Below, piece after piece: positions 22,995 to 32,670 of a stretch of 64,000 bases of DNA; within the stretch, counting starts at the first letter, position 1; each line of letters opens with the position of its first letter. Made by a program: the position numbers and the translations under genes. Source of the stretch: Cyclobacteriaceae bacterium (GTDB lineage Bacteria > Bacteroidota > Bacteroidia > Cytophagales > Cyclobacteriaceae); contig JAEUUF010000013.1 in the NCBI GenBank assembly GCA_016787645.1, positions 788,372-852,371 on the forward strand, read 5' to 3'. The notes below the pieces were generated by a model. It did no database searches. It saw nothing but the letters and a program-made list of their open reading frames with translations, and had not been told where the DNA came from.

Positions 22995-25900
22995 CTACCG
23001 CGCAACAACCAACCGGCCAGTCTGGGTGTACGTATTTCCAGCCACCACGGCCCTGAACCGGAAAAGGTAGACTCCGACTGGCAAAAGATTACCAGCTACA
23101 TCCCTGGCCTCCACCGTTAGATCATTTGTTCCCACATGGAGTAAGCCCAGCGACTCATTCCCAACGCGCTGAACCAAAGAGCCCATAGATGAAAATACCT
23201 CCAATTGAAAATCTGTGGGTACTTCCGCTCCTATGAACAACCGGAAGTTAAATCGCTCCGTTGATGGATTAGGGTACACCGCCTGGACAGTGAAGTTCGG
23301 CTCATCACTTACCACAAACTGGACCTCATACGGCAGCACGCCGCTGGGGTTACCCGTGGCGTCCGTTGCGGACACTCTCAAAAGGTAACTGCCCACTTCG
23401 AGATTGGTGGGATGGTACTCCACGCTGAAATCTGATGTCGCACTGGCCGGATGCCAGGTAAGCCCTGGTTCGGAGAAAGTAATTCTTCGGAAGGGGCAAT
23501 TGAATTTGTCTGCACACGGGTATTGTACAAACAAGTCAAAACCCGTTGTGTCGGTCTTGAGCAAGAACGGGTTGCGGTCAATTACGGAAGCAACAATCGT
23601 TGGCGAGCGGGAAACAACGTCACCGTTCACGATACGACGACCGTCGATCGTGACATCAAGCAAGGGACCGGTCTTGTCAGCTTGCACTTCCAGCCTTGCG
23701 TACAAGGGAAGTACATTATTATCGTAGTAGGGTTCCGGCAATAGCCTTGGGTTGACGAAGACGGTAAGGTCATTGATGCCCGCCTTCCCTCGGGTATCCA
23801 CTTTAGCAGCAAACCATGTGGTATCACCAGGCATAGGTCCGCGAATCTTGAAAACCTTTCGTTCCAGGGAACGTCCGATCCGGGTAAATGCATCAACCTG
23901 TACCGTGAGCGAATCTGGAAAAGGTTGGTTGGAAATGTTCACAAAACCATACCGCTCCTGCCATACTTCGCCCTCCTGTACTTGCTGGGTTTCTTTCGAC
24001 CCCGGATAAGTGAGCACACCTTCTGCCATGGGTTGGTAAGTGACCAGCCATTTTCTTAACTGGGCCGGCGTCAAATCGATGCTGTCGATGGTTTGAAAGA
24101 CGAGTTTCAGGTAAGGATAGGATTGAGGGTCAATATCCGCCAGCAGGTGAGTTCCGGTGGTGAGTGTCTTGAGCTTAGTCTCCTGACCGGCCAGGGTTAC
24201 ACCAAACATCTCAATTGACACACTGTCGGAAGTGGCAACGCCTGTGGCAGCGGATGACAAGCTTCCCCATTGTATGGCAGGTCCGATCAACCCCGTGCTA
24301 ACAGAACCATTTGAATATCGCCCGGTGATCGTAGCATTCACGGTCAGTGATTGCGCATTAACCGGGGAATTGGCTGTACGAACCACGGCAGCTGTTCCGG
24401 GCGAACTGCCTTTGCGTGCCAGGATTACGAATGGTTCACCTGGCTGAAGGGTACTTAGCTGGGTAGAACTGACGCCCAACTGCTCCAGGGCAAACTTTAT
24501 GCCCGTCGTCCAAGAAGAATAACCCGCATCGCCGATGGAAAAGATCACGACCGAGTCGCTGGGCTTTATGTTGGCTACAAACTGCCCGATCCCATCCACC
24601 GCCTGGTCCATTTCCGCCAGGGTGAAACTATTAATCATTTGCGGCTCCCTCCCGCACGTCCTGGGGTCAAACAAGCTAAAGGGTATTCCGGCATAGGGCG
24701 CACTCGAGTTCTTGTCAAAGGCCAGCAAGTTGAGTGTATTGTTGCGGCACTGCTGTCCCTGTGTGGCGATGTTGAATTCATCACCATTAATCTTCAGCGA
24801 CACTCCGGATGGTGCATTGGGATTGGCGCTTCCATACGTTATCACATCAACGGTGGAGGTAGTTCCAAGAAATTCCAGCCGCCGGGTGGATCGATTCCAT
24901 GTAAGGCCGGAGGTATCGTTGTCATTGAGCTGATCAAATTTTAACTGGGCCCACCCCTGTGGCGAATTGGCCACCCGGGTAAATGTAGAACTTGTCCATT
25001 CACTGCTTTCACCGGGCAGCGGATTAGCAAGCCGTGTGCGCCAGTAATAGGCCAGCGAATCAGCTGGCAACAAAGTAAAAGTCCGTCGTCCGAGTCCGTT
25101 GGCGGTTACCGTGCTGCGACTGAGGTACGGACTGCCAAACGCGGCCGCGGTATCAACTTCCACGATAAAGTCTCGGGGCCCTGCAGCAATATCGGAGTGT
25201 TGGAACGACAACTCGGTGGAACTGCCCGGAACGATCGCATAAGGAGGTGGAAAAACATTCTTTGACCCATTGCTCGGGATGAAAAAGCTTGCGGCCGAAA
25301 CGTTGTTCGATTCGGAAAGTTCCGCCACGGTGTTCGATGGATCAATCACCACAGTGAACAAAGTATTTCCCGCCGGGCTATCAGGACTCTTCCGGATGAT
25401 CATTCTAAGTGTTTCGCTGTAACGAACTGCGGAGTATGTAGAATCATAGGTGATTTCTGCGCCATCGCTGAACGTGCGGCGAACCTTGACGTGAAGGGGG
25501 TCGCTTTGCGCACGGCCAAAATTCCGAACCCTGAATTCAATCGCGAAAGAATCGGATTGTGCCGTCACCGGTGTTTGATCAAACGAAACGACCGAGATCG
25601 AACCGGGGCTGACTTCGAAGTCAGGTTTACTGGCTCCGAAAAGAGATACCGCAGGATCGCCCAGCAGCACCATCTGTTGTATCTGCGTAACAGAGAACAT
25701 GGAACTTCCATAGGTAGCCAGGTAACGTCGGGCTGTTTCCTTCTGCACCTCGCCAATGCCTTTATGGAGATAGGTCGAGTCGCCGAACGCGATCTTGTAG
25801 AATTCTTCGGTATATCTCCTCAGCGCGCCAACAAAACCGAAGGAGCTGTGAGCAATGAATGCCTTGGCTCCTTTGTTCGGAGTAAGCATCCAGTCTTCGC

Positions 25901-27965
25901 CAAACGTCACCCGATTATCAAAGAACCGTCCCGCGTTGCAGCCATTGATCAGGAAGCCCGGATACTTGCCGGCATTCTGGTAGCCCAATGTAGGATCGCT
26001 CACATAACCAATGTCAATGTCAATCGTTCCGGGGCCCGAATGGCCATAAAAGGTTATCAGGTTGAGACCCTTGTTGACCTGGTCTTTTACATTGATCAGT
26101 TCAACGTTAAGCGTTTGCTTGGAGATGGTCTGAACATTCCCACCAAGGTAGATGTCTTCCGCAATAACCTTAAACCCATCGACAAACTGGCGGAACAGTT
26201 GGGGTTCACCCGCGTTGATGCCGCCGCTCAAATGGAGGAGGTCCTTCTTCCACAACGCATCAAACGGCTGCACTTCTGCTTCCTTCACCTTATTCAAATA
26301 GGCAGCTACTTGCACGGGATCACTGGCGGTCAATCGACCCGTTGGGACCCCTGGCTCCTTCGTGGTTCCCGCCAGTCCTGCCGTAAAGGCCATATCACTC
26401 CCGGGAACTCCCGCGGAAGGAACGAGGTCACGAAAATCACCAGGCGCATGCGTGGTCTTGCGATGATCATTGAGTGTTACCTCCAGGCCTTTGCCTATGA
26501 GAAAGAGAAATCGAGGGTCGCCACCGGCGTCCAGGAATTTCATGAATTGAAAAATCGCACGGGGTGAAGTCTCACCATAGTTAAACTGGTTATAGAGTTG
26601 ATCCATCTCTACCACCAGGGTATCGTAAGTGCCGCCAGCCGGTGAGGCTCTGTAGGCCGCGTAGGCCTGCACTGCATTGCTATATCCCAACGCCGGCTTC
26701 ATGAGCGTCCGGTGGGTGATGATGATGAAGTCGTGCGCGGAAGGTGAAATCGAACGAAACGTCACCTTCTTGAGTGAGGCCGTTCGCGTGGTCTTGTTCA
26801 CCAGCAGAGTACGTCCAGCCACCGCATTATTTACCACGGCTGAAAATCCACCCGAAATGGCCGAAGTACCAATTATCCTGACATTATTGACATCGGTAAT
26901 GTCATAGAGGGTTGATCCCGCCACCGGGTTTTGAATCTCCACAAAAGATTTTCCACCCGCATTGGGCACCACCTCGAATCGCTTCCCGTCAATTCCGCGG
27001 GCGTTGTAATCCTGGGGCATGGTCACCCGGATATACGAGACGCTGACGGCATCACGATCAGCACCCGCAATGATCTTCACACGAACCGTAATCTTTCCAT
27101 CCGCACCAATGTCCCCTGCGTTGAGCGGGACACTCAGCGTCGGCGTTTCAAACATGAAGAAACTAAGACTTCCCAGGAGCCGGAGAGCGCCTGCATTCGC
27201 TCCCGCATAGACCTCAACATTGTGGAACATCTCTCCTCTCCCATTGACCATCACTTCCAGTGAGGGATTGCCGGCAAGGGGCACTTGCCCCAAAAGGTTG
27301 TCAATAATAAAATCTTGTTGCCCTGTACATCCCGAAGAGACAGTGCAAATGGTTGTGCCTGTCCAACACTCCCCCTTGGTAAACGTGGTGGTTTGCAGGT
27401 CGCCGACGTAGGCGAACTCGTTGGTGAAGAGTTGCAACGACCTATACTGATGGGCTGGCTCAGCCGTCAAACCCAGGTTGTTGACTTCGAAGAACGTCTC
27501 CATTCTTTTTCCGGGCACCGGCATGGGGTTCCAGGTCAGGAAGTAGGCTGTGGTGTCGCTGAACAGGTTATAGTATGCATGCGGTTGATCCGACGGCGGC
27601 TCATACAGATCAGCATCCAATGCGCCGTCATTTCGTTTTCCATAAAACTCGATGACATCCGCTGGATCGAATACCGCGTCATTCTGACCGGTTACCACGA
27701 TCGCCTGCTCGACGCCGCGATGATAGAGGTTGAAACGTCGGGGGTCAACCGAACCGACGGGCACGCCGGCCGCAACGAGGTCAGCATACGTCAGCCGATA
27801 GATGCCTTCCTGGGCAACCGGAATTTTGTAATAAGCCTGGCCAAAATTGATCCATGCATTCGGGGACTGGGCCTGAAGGCTGGTCGGAAGCAAGAGTGCC
27901 ACCGTAAGAACCAGTGCGGTTATCCCTGCCTTGAAATACCTCAGATCCATCCTCTTGCTGCGCAT
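22995..27965 (-). CDS. Gingipain-like C25 protease with T9SS sorting domain
   Basis: A secreted cysteine protease of about 1656 residues. The ATG at 27965 (or 27950) gives a signal peptide ending in LQAQ; the TTG at 28010 is unlikely. The C25 catalytic dyad is visible: His in ITFYGHSGPGTID (near residue 640) and Cys in LINGCNAGRFF (near 675). After the protease domain come CARDB/Ig-like beta regions (LHVKVRRTF..., NTVAELSESNNVSA). The C-terminus is a type IX secretion sorting domain beginning at VQAVYPNPSTERFNF and ending in TGRLVVAR. It is larger than PorU but of the same family. It is likely secreted to, or attached at, the cell surface. It is not in an operon. Confidence 0.9.
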   Translation of the reverse strand: MRSKRMDLRYFKAGITALVLTVALLLPTSLQAQSPNAWINFGQAYYKIPVAQEGIYRLTYADLVAAGVPVGSVDPRRFNLYHRGVEQAIVVTGQNDAVFDPADVIEFYGKRNDGALDADLYEPPSDQPHAYYNLFSDTTAYFLTWNPMPVPGKRMETFFEVNNLGLTAEPAHQYRSLQLFTNEFAYVGDLQTTTFTKGECWTGTTICTVSSGCTGQQDFIIDNLLGQVPLAGNPSLEVMVNGRGEMFHNVEVYAGANAGALRLLGSLSFFMFETPTLSVPLNAGDIGADGKITVRVKIIAGADRDAVSVSYIRVTMPQDYNARGIDGKRFEVVPNAGGKSFVEIQNPVAGSTLYDITDVNNVRIIGTSAISGGFSAVVNNAVAGRTLLVNKTTRTASLKKVTFRSISPSAHDFIIITHRTLMKPALGYSNAVQAYAAYRASPAGGTYDTLVVEMDQLYNQFNYGETSPRAIFQFMKFLDAGGDPRFLFLIGKGLEVTLNDHRKTTHAPGDFRDLVPSAGVPGSDMAFTAGLAGTTKEPGVPTGRLTASDPVQVAAYLNKVKEAEVQPFDALWKKDLLHLSGGINAGEPQLFRQFVDGFKVIAEDIYLGGNVQTISKQTLNVELINVKDQVNKGLNLITFYGHSGPGTIDIDIGYVSDPTLGYQNAGKYPGFLINGCNAGRFFDNRVTFGEDWMLTPNKGAKAFIAHSSFGFVGALRRYTEEFYKIAFGDSTYLHKGIGEVQKETARRYLATYGSSMFSVTQIQQMVLLGDPAVSLFGASKPDFEVSPGSISVVSFDQTPVTAQSDSFAIEFRVRNFGRAQSDPLHVKVRRTFSDGAEITYDSTYSAVRYSETLRMIIRKSPDSPAGNTLFTVVIDPSNTVAELSESNNVSAASFFIPSNGSKNVFPPPYAIVPGSSTELSFQHSDIAAGPRDFIVEVDTAAAFGSPYLSRSTVTANGLGRRTFTLLPADSLAYYWRTRLANPLPGESSEWTSSTFTRVANSPQGWAQLKFDQLNDNDTSGLTWNRSTRRLEFLGTTSTVDVITYGSANPNAPSGVSLKINGDEFNIATQGQQCRNNTLNLLAFDKNSSAPYAGIPFSLFDPRTCGREPQMINSFTLAEMDQAVDGIGQFVANIKPSDSVVIFSIGDAGYSSWTTGIKFALEQLGVSSTQLSTLQPGEPFVILARKGSSPGTAAVVRTANSPVNAQSLTVNATITGRYSNGSVSTGLIGPAIQWGSLSSAATGVATSDSVSIEMFGVTLAGQETKLKTLTTGTHLLADIDPQSYPYLKLVFQTIDSIDLTPAQLRKWLVTYQPMAEGVLTYPGSKETQQVQEGEVWQERYGFVNISNQPFPDSLTVQVDAFTRIGRSLERKVFKIRGPMPGDTTWFAAKVDTRGKAGINDLTVFVNPRLLPEPYYDNNVLPLYARLEVQADKTGPLLDVTIDGRRIVNGDVVSRSPTIVASVIDRNPFLLKTDTTGFDLFVQYPCADKFNCPFRRITFSEPGLTWHPASATSDFSVEYHPTNLEVGSYLLRVSATDATGNPSGVLPYEVQFVVSDEPNFTVQAVYPNPSTERFNFRLFIGAEVPTDFQLEVFSSMGSLVQRVGNESLGLLHVGTNDLTVEARDVAGNLLPVGVYLFRFRAVVAGNTYTQTGRLVVAR

Positions 27966-28122
27966 TAAAAAAGTGAATACGACGTGGGGTATTGATAGTA
28001 AATGGCCCAAATCGGGTAAAATTCAGGGGTACCCAAAAATAGTTGAAATAATTTCAATAGTACTTGGCCATGCATAGTACCTTTTGCGTATAACTGGCTA
28101 ACAGTGCTAAAAACATGGATGT

Positions 28123-28464
28123 ATGAACCTTGAGAACACGCAGGTGCAGATGAGGAAGGGAATACTGGAGTACTGCATCCTCCATATTATATCCCGGGGT
28201 GAGGTGTACGCGTCCGACATGCTGGACGAACTCACCGCCGCCCGCATGATCGTCGTGGAAGGGACCCTGTATCCCCTCCTCACCCGCCTTAAAAATGCAG
28301 GACTCGTAGAGTACAAGTGGGTGGAGTCCAAGTCGGGGCCGCCCCGAAAATATTATACGCTTACTCCAACCGGGTCCCGCTTTCTGTCGGGCCTGACTGA
28401 TACCTGGGAAGAGTTGATCCACTCCACCACCCAGATCACCCAGAAATCTAAAACCGTCATTTAG
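28123..28464 (+). CDS. PadR-family transcriptional regulator
   Basis: A 113-residue winged-helix protein with the PadR pattern: MRKGILEYCILHIISRGEVYASDMLDEL, then VVEGTLYPLLTRLKNAGLVEYKW (recognition helix) and a wing GPPRKYYTLTPTG. PadR proteins of this short type usually repress a neighbouring membrane-stress gene and themselves. The next gene, 24 bp downstream, encodes a PspC protein, a pairing common in Bacteroidota, so it probably controls that operon. Confidence 0.93.
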   Translation: MNLENTQVQMRKGILEYCILHIISRGEVYASDMLDELTAARMIVVEGTLYPLLTRLKNAGLVEYKWVESKSGPPRKYYTLTPTGSRFLSGLTDTWEELIHSTTQITQKSKTVI

Positions 28465-28488
28465 TTTACCCCAGCTATTCGAAGCGAT

Positions 28489-30858
28489 ATGAAAAAGACC
28501 ATTAGCATCAACATCAGCGGCATCATCTTCCACATCGAGGAAGACGGGTATGATACCCTGCGCAAATACCTCGATTCGGTAAACCGCTATTTCGCCTCCT
28601 TTGAAGACAGCGCTGAAATTCTCGCTGACATCGAAGGCCGCATCGCGGAGATTTTTCTCGCCCGGCTCAATGAGGGTAAACAAGTGATTACGGCCGAAGA
28701 CGTTGCCGCACTCATTGCCACTATGGGTAGTGTGAGTGACTTCAAGGCTGCTGAACAAGAGGACGCGGTTCCTACCAGTCAACCGGCGGGAGAATCCCGG
28801 CAGCAGCAGCAGGAATACACGCACCACGCCAATACGAGTCCTCGGCGCTTGTTCCGTGACCGTTCCCGGAAGATTCTCGGGGGCGTTTGTGCCGGCCTCG
28901 GCAACTATTTCAACCTGGATCCCGCCTGGCCACGGCTGCTCTTTGCGCTTCTCGTATTGGGCACCTCCGGCGTATTCCTTCTGATCTATATCGTGATGTG
29001 GATCGTTGTGCCCGAGGCTGACCTCGAGGAGACGTCCGTGAAGAAGATGTACCGCGACCCGGATCGCAAAGTACTCGGGGGTGTTGCCGCTGGCATCGCT
29101 GCCTTTTTTAATGGTGACCTTGCGCTCATCCGCTTCCTGTTCGTGATCATGGGCTTCCTTGGGTTTGGTATAGTGATATATATCGTCCTCTGGATCGTAT
29201 TGCCGGAAGCCAAAACCATCACGGATAAAATGAAGATGCAGGGGGAGCCCGTCACCCTTTCCAACATTGAATCCTCCGTAAAGAAAAGCCTCAACGAACG
29301 AGAAGCCACGGAAGAAAGCCTGCTGACCCGGATTATTCTTTTCCCTTTCCGCGCAATTGCGGCAGTGTTCCAATTGTTGAGCCCAGTGTTCCGCACCCTG
29401 GTGGATGTGTTGCGGGTGGCCATCGGGATTGTCATTTCCCTAACCGGGTTCTTCATGATCATTGCCTTGCTGATTGGCTTTGGAATCATAGCAGGACTCT
29501 TTTCTCCGCCCGATTGGCAGCTGTTCTCTGATGGTTTCATCTCGGCTCCTAACCTGCCGTTGAGCGCCCTCCGCAACAGCGTACCTACGTGGATGGTCAT
29601 TGCGGCATTCTTCACCCTGGTGATTCCCTTCCTCTATCTGATCCTCCTGGGTAGTTCCATCATCGCGCGTCGCATTGTGTTCAATGCCACCGCAGGCTGG
29701 TCCCTCTTCGTTCTTTTCTTTATATCTGTGGCAGCACTCAGCTTCAGCCTTCCCCAGTTTGTTTATGGGTTCAAGGAAGAAGGAGAATATCGGGATGAAC
29801 AGGTATTTGATATTGCCAAGGGAACACCCGTGCTGCGAATTCATGAGACAGGAATGGATGACTACAACGTCACGTCGCTCTACCTGCGCGGCTATGAAGG
29901 CAAAGGAATCAAAGTCCTGAAACGTTTTCAGTCACAGGGTTCGTCCCGCAAAGTGGCCGCCGAGAACGCCATGATGGTCGAATACGCGGTGACACAATCC
30001 GACAGTGTCATCAGTTTCGATTCCAACCTCACCTTCAAACCGGATGCAAAATTTCGTGCCCAACGCCTGGACGTGGATATCTATGTGCCCTACGATCAGA
30101 CGATCATCGTGGAAGGTGGACTCTGGCGCATCATCGACAACCGCGACCGCCTGGATTTCTGGCACCAGAACGAGACGCATCCGGTCCGCATCACGCGTGA
30201 AGGATGGGATTGCCTGGATTGTCCTGCACTCCGCCATGACGAACCCATGCATTTACAGGATCAATTCGGACTCGAGGGTTTCACCGCGGTAGACCTTGAA
30301 GGGCTGTTCGACGCCCGTATCGAAAAGGGCGACTCCTTTGCCGTTGAAATTGACGGGGAAGAAAAAGAACGGGAACGCTATGATGTATATGTCAATGGTT
30401 CGACCCTCGTGATCGACTACGACGATAACCGCCGATACTTCTGGAAAAGGGATTTCACCCGAGATCATGATGTGCAGATCAGGATCATCATGCCTGAACT
30501 TCACGAATTGGAAGTTCGGGGAGCCGGCAAACTGGTCTTCAAGGGTTTTGATGAGGACAACGTGGACATGAAACTCACCGGGGCCGTCATGGCCACCGGT
30601 GATCTAAATGCCGACCGGTTTGATCTAACCCTGACCGGCGCATCCATGCTCGACCTGGAAGGAAGTGGTCGCTACCTGCAGGCAGACATCACCGGTGCTT
30701 CGAGCCTTCGCGCTTACGGGTACGAAGTGGCTCATGCCATTATCGAAGCGCATGGCGCCTCCATGGCCCGCGTTAATGTATCGGAGACATTGGAGATCAA
30801 GAAAGGCGTGGCCAGTTCGGTGTCCCATCGTGGCAATGCAGAAGTAGTCAGGCGCTAG
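28489..30858 (+). CDS. PspC-domain membrane protein with C-terminal DUF2807 head
   Basis: A 789-residue envelope protein. An N-terminal cytoplasmic region (residues 1-115) precedes two PspC domains in tandem: RRLFRDRSRKILGGVCAGLG near 120 and KKMYRDPDRKVLGGVAAGIA near 185, each followed by a membrane helix pair. Further helices lie at about 285-430. The rest is extracytoplasmic and ends in a DUF2807-type beta-helix (residues about 650-785, with MKLTGAVMATGDLNADRFDLTLTGAS repeats). PspC relays membrane stress in the phage-shock response. The fused beta-helix suggests that it also senses or binds something outside the membrane. It is paired with PadR. Confidence 0.88.
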   Translation: MKKTISINISGIIFHIEEDGYDTLRKYLDSVNRYFASFEDSAEILADIEGRIAEIFLARLNEGKQVITAEDVAALIATMGSVSDFKAAEQEDAVPTSQPAGESRQQQQEYTHHANTSPRRLFRDRSRKILGGVCAGLGNYFNLDPAWPRLLFALLVLGTSGVFLLIYIVMWIVVPEADLEETSVKKMYRDPDRKVLGGVAAGIAAFFNGDLALIRFLFVIMGFLGFGIVIYIVLWIVLPEAKTITDKMKMQGEPVTLSNIESSVKKSLNEREATEESLLTRIILFPFRAIAAVFQLLSPVFRTLVDVLRVAIGIVISLTGFFMIIALLIGFGIIAGLFSPPDWQLFSDGFISAPNLPLSALRNSVPTWMVIAAFFTLVIPFLYLILLGSSIIARRIVFNATAGWSLFVLFFISVAALSFSLPQFVYGFKEEGEYRDEQVFDIAKGTPVLRIHETGMDDYNVTSLYLRGYEGKGIKVLKRFQSQGSSRKVAAENAMMVEYAVTQSDSVISFDSNLTFKPDAKFRAQRLDVDIYVPYDQTIIVEGGLWRIIDNRDRLDFWHQNETHPVRITREGWDCLDCPALRHDEPMHLQDQFGLEGFTAVDLEGLFDARIEKGDSFAVEIDGEEKERERYDVYVNGSTLVIDYDDNRRYFWKRDFTRDHDVQIRIIMPELHELEVRGAGKLVFKGFDEDNVDMKLTGAVMATGDLNADRFDLTLTGASMLDLEGSGRYLQADITGASSLRAYGYEVAHAIIEAHGASMARVNVSETLEIKKGVASSVSHRGNAEVVRR

Positions 30859-30892
30859 CCTGGAAAAAACAAATTTGTCTTACCTTCAAGGG

Positions 30893-32026
30893 ATGGATAG
30901 TCAGCGACTTCCGTCCCTTGACTTTTTCAGAGGGGCTACAGTGATGGCCATGATTACGGTGAACAATCCGGGAACATGGGAATCCATATTCGCCCCGTTG
31001 CGCCACGCCGCGTGGAACGGATGCACGCCCACCGACCTCATCTTCCCCTTCTTCCTGTTTATCGTTGGCGTCTCGATTCACTTCGCATACCGGGGCAAGA
31101 AATCAGATGGACTGAGTAGGCGGAACGTGGTCAAAATTCTTCGCCGAACCATCATCATATTTCTACTGGGAATTCTACTGGCCTGGTTCACCCTGCCACC
31201 CGAGAGAATGGTCGATCTTGACCGCCTCGCCACTTTGCGAATTCCCGGTGTGCTGCAGCGGATAAGCATGGTATTTATGTGTTGTTCAGTGATGTATCTC
31301 TCTACCTCGTGGATAACTCAAGTGAGAACAGCCGCACTTCTGTTGGTCGGCTATTACCTCCTGATGACGCTTGTGCCGGTTCCTGGATTCGGCGCACCCA
31401 ACCTGGAGCCGGGCACTAACCTGGCCGCATGGACTGATCGGCTGTTCTTTGAAGGTCATCTTTGGTCGCAGTCAAAGACGTGGGATCCGGAAGGCGTACT
31501 CAGTACCTTCCCGGCCATCGCAACCGGAATCCTCGGGATGCTCACCGGCCAACTGATGGACCGGGTGGAAAATCCCTCTGAACGCGTTAGTTGGCTTTTC
31601 TTATTTGGATTGATTTTGATTCTGGGGGGTCTTGCCTGGGACATGGCGTTTCCAATCAATAAATCACTATGGACCAGTAGTTATGTACTGTACACTGGGG
31701 GATGGGCCATGCAGGCGCTGGCCGCGAGTCACTGGCTCATCGATATCCGGAGGTACCAATCGTGGACAAAACCTTTTCTTTATTTCGGAATGAATGCCAT
31801 TTTTGCATTCGTCGCGTCGGGGCTGATCGCAAAGATATTGCTGCGTACCCAGTGGACTACCGAAACCGGAACTGAAGAGTCACTATGGAATTTTCTTTAC
31901 CAACATCTGTATGCCAGTTGGATGGAGCCCCGGGTAGCTTCGTTGTCTTTTGCACTCACACTGGTACTGGGGTTCACCCTCGTGCTGGCCTTGATGTATC
32001 GGCGAAAGTGGTTTATCAAAGTCTGA
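30893..32026 (+). CDS. Membrane acyltransferase, heparan-glucosaminide N-acetyltransferase-like (DUF5009)
   Basis: A 377-residue polytopic membrane protein with about 10 helices. It opens with SLDFFRGATVMAMITVNNPG, followed by AAWNGCTPTDLIFPFFLFIVGVSI, the signature of bacterial homologues of lysosomal HGSNAT (DUF5009/DUF1624). These proteins are thought to move acetyl groups across the membrane to extracytoplasmic sugars; the bacterial substrate is unknown. The ATG at 30893 is used rather than the TTG at 30875. It is 34 bp after the PspC gene and may share its transcript. Confidence 0.85.
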   Translation: MDSQRLPSLDFFRGATVMAMITVNNPGTWESIFAPLRHAAWNGCTPTDLIFPFFLFIVGVSIHFAYRGKKSDGLSRRNVVKILRRTIIIFLLGILLAWFTLPPERMVDLDRLATLRIPGVLQRISMVFMCCSVMYLSTSWITQVRTAALLLVGYYLLMTLVPVPGFGAPNLEPGTNLAAWTDRLFFEGHLWSQSKTWDPEGVLSTFPAIATGILGMLTGQLMDRVENPSERVSWLFLFGLILILGGLAWDMAFPINKSLWTSSYVLYTGGWAMQALAASHWLIDIRRYQSWTKPFLYFGMNAIFAFVASGLIAKILLRTQWTTETGTEESLWNFLYQHLYASWMEPRVASLSFALTLVLGFTLVLALMYRRKWFIKV

Positions 32027-32057
32027 CCCACACCTGGTCATCCTGACCCCGCCGAGT

Positions 32058-32486
32058 ATGCGACCTGCGCTCTTCTTGCTCCTGTTCTCCCTGTCGCTAT
32101 CGGCTTACAGCCAGAAGCAAGGATTGAAGGGACAGGTATTTTGGGTATCCGGTAACCAAATGCCGGGACCTGAAGCTGTCCTCTCTCCCAACCAGGGTGC
32201 GATACGGGATGTACTGATCTACGAAATCACCAATGTCACGGATGCCACCCAGGTAGGCCCGTTCTTCCGCGACATCAAGACCAGGCTTATTGCTACCATC
32301 CAAACCAAACCGGATGGCACTTTCAAGGTCAAATTACCGGTCGGCTCCTACTCTGTCTTTACGAAGGAGCGCAATGGGCTTTACGCCAACCTCTTCGACG
32401 GCAAGGGTTATATCAACCCCGTAGTCATCAAGGAAGGCCAGTGGGGTTGGAAGACCATTACCATCGATTACGACGCAGCCTACTAG
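32058..32486 (+). CDS. Small exported protein of unknown function
   Basis: A 142-residue protein with a signal peptide (MRPALFLLLFSLSLSAYSQ). The mature part looks like a single carboxypeptidase-regulatory-like beta-sandwich (TIQTKPDGTFKVKLPVGSYSVFTKERNGLY), as used in many Bacteroidota periplasmic and surface proteins. It lies 31 bp after the acyltransferase gene. The function is unknown. Confidence 0.7.
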   Translation: MRPALFLLLFSLSLSAYSQKQGLKGQVFWVSGNQMPGPEAVLSPNQGAIRDVLIYEITNVTDATQVGPFFRDIKTRLIATIQTKPDGTFKVKLPVGSYSVFTKERNGLYANLFDGKGYINPVVIKEGQWGWKTITIDYDAAY

Positions 32487-32487
32487 C

Positions 32488-32524
32488 GTTCAAGGTTACA
32501 AGGTTCAAAGTCTATAAGGTCCAG
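32488..32524. repeat. GTTCAAGGTT-type simple repeat, possible empty cassette site
   Basis: Directly after the stop codon of the previous gene the sequence reads gttcaaggttacaaggttc and continues with aaagtctataaggtcc, a degenerate run of AAGGTT-like units. Similar low-complexity runs border the four-helix-bundle gene at 0.06 kb and the GxxExxY gene at 56.2 kb, but no gene sits here. The rest of the 184-bp gap up to 32671 shows nothing else I can name. Confidence 0.5.
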
Positions 32525-32670
32525 ATAGGCTCCGGACGACCATTCATTAGAATGGGCCCATTACTCCCGATTTGACACCCAAAAGGGCCAATTTCCGTAT
32601 ACCCCACTGATATTTATTACCCAATGCAACCTCTGGCAAGGGGTTGGCATCTTATTCACGAATCGACGAA

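Noticed and set aside
25491-26567. A 358-codon plus-strand open frame inside the C25 protease gene
   Set aside because: The protease catalytic residues are on the other strand in this same stretch. The plus frame shows no domain.
28054-29373. A 439-codon minus-strand open frame opposite the PadR and PspC genes
   Set aside because: The plus-strand products have clear domains. The minus-strand frame lacks any recognisable domain, crosses two genes and their gap, and is rich in His, Gly and Glu as expected for a codon-shadow.
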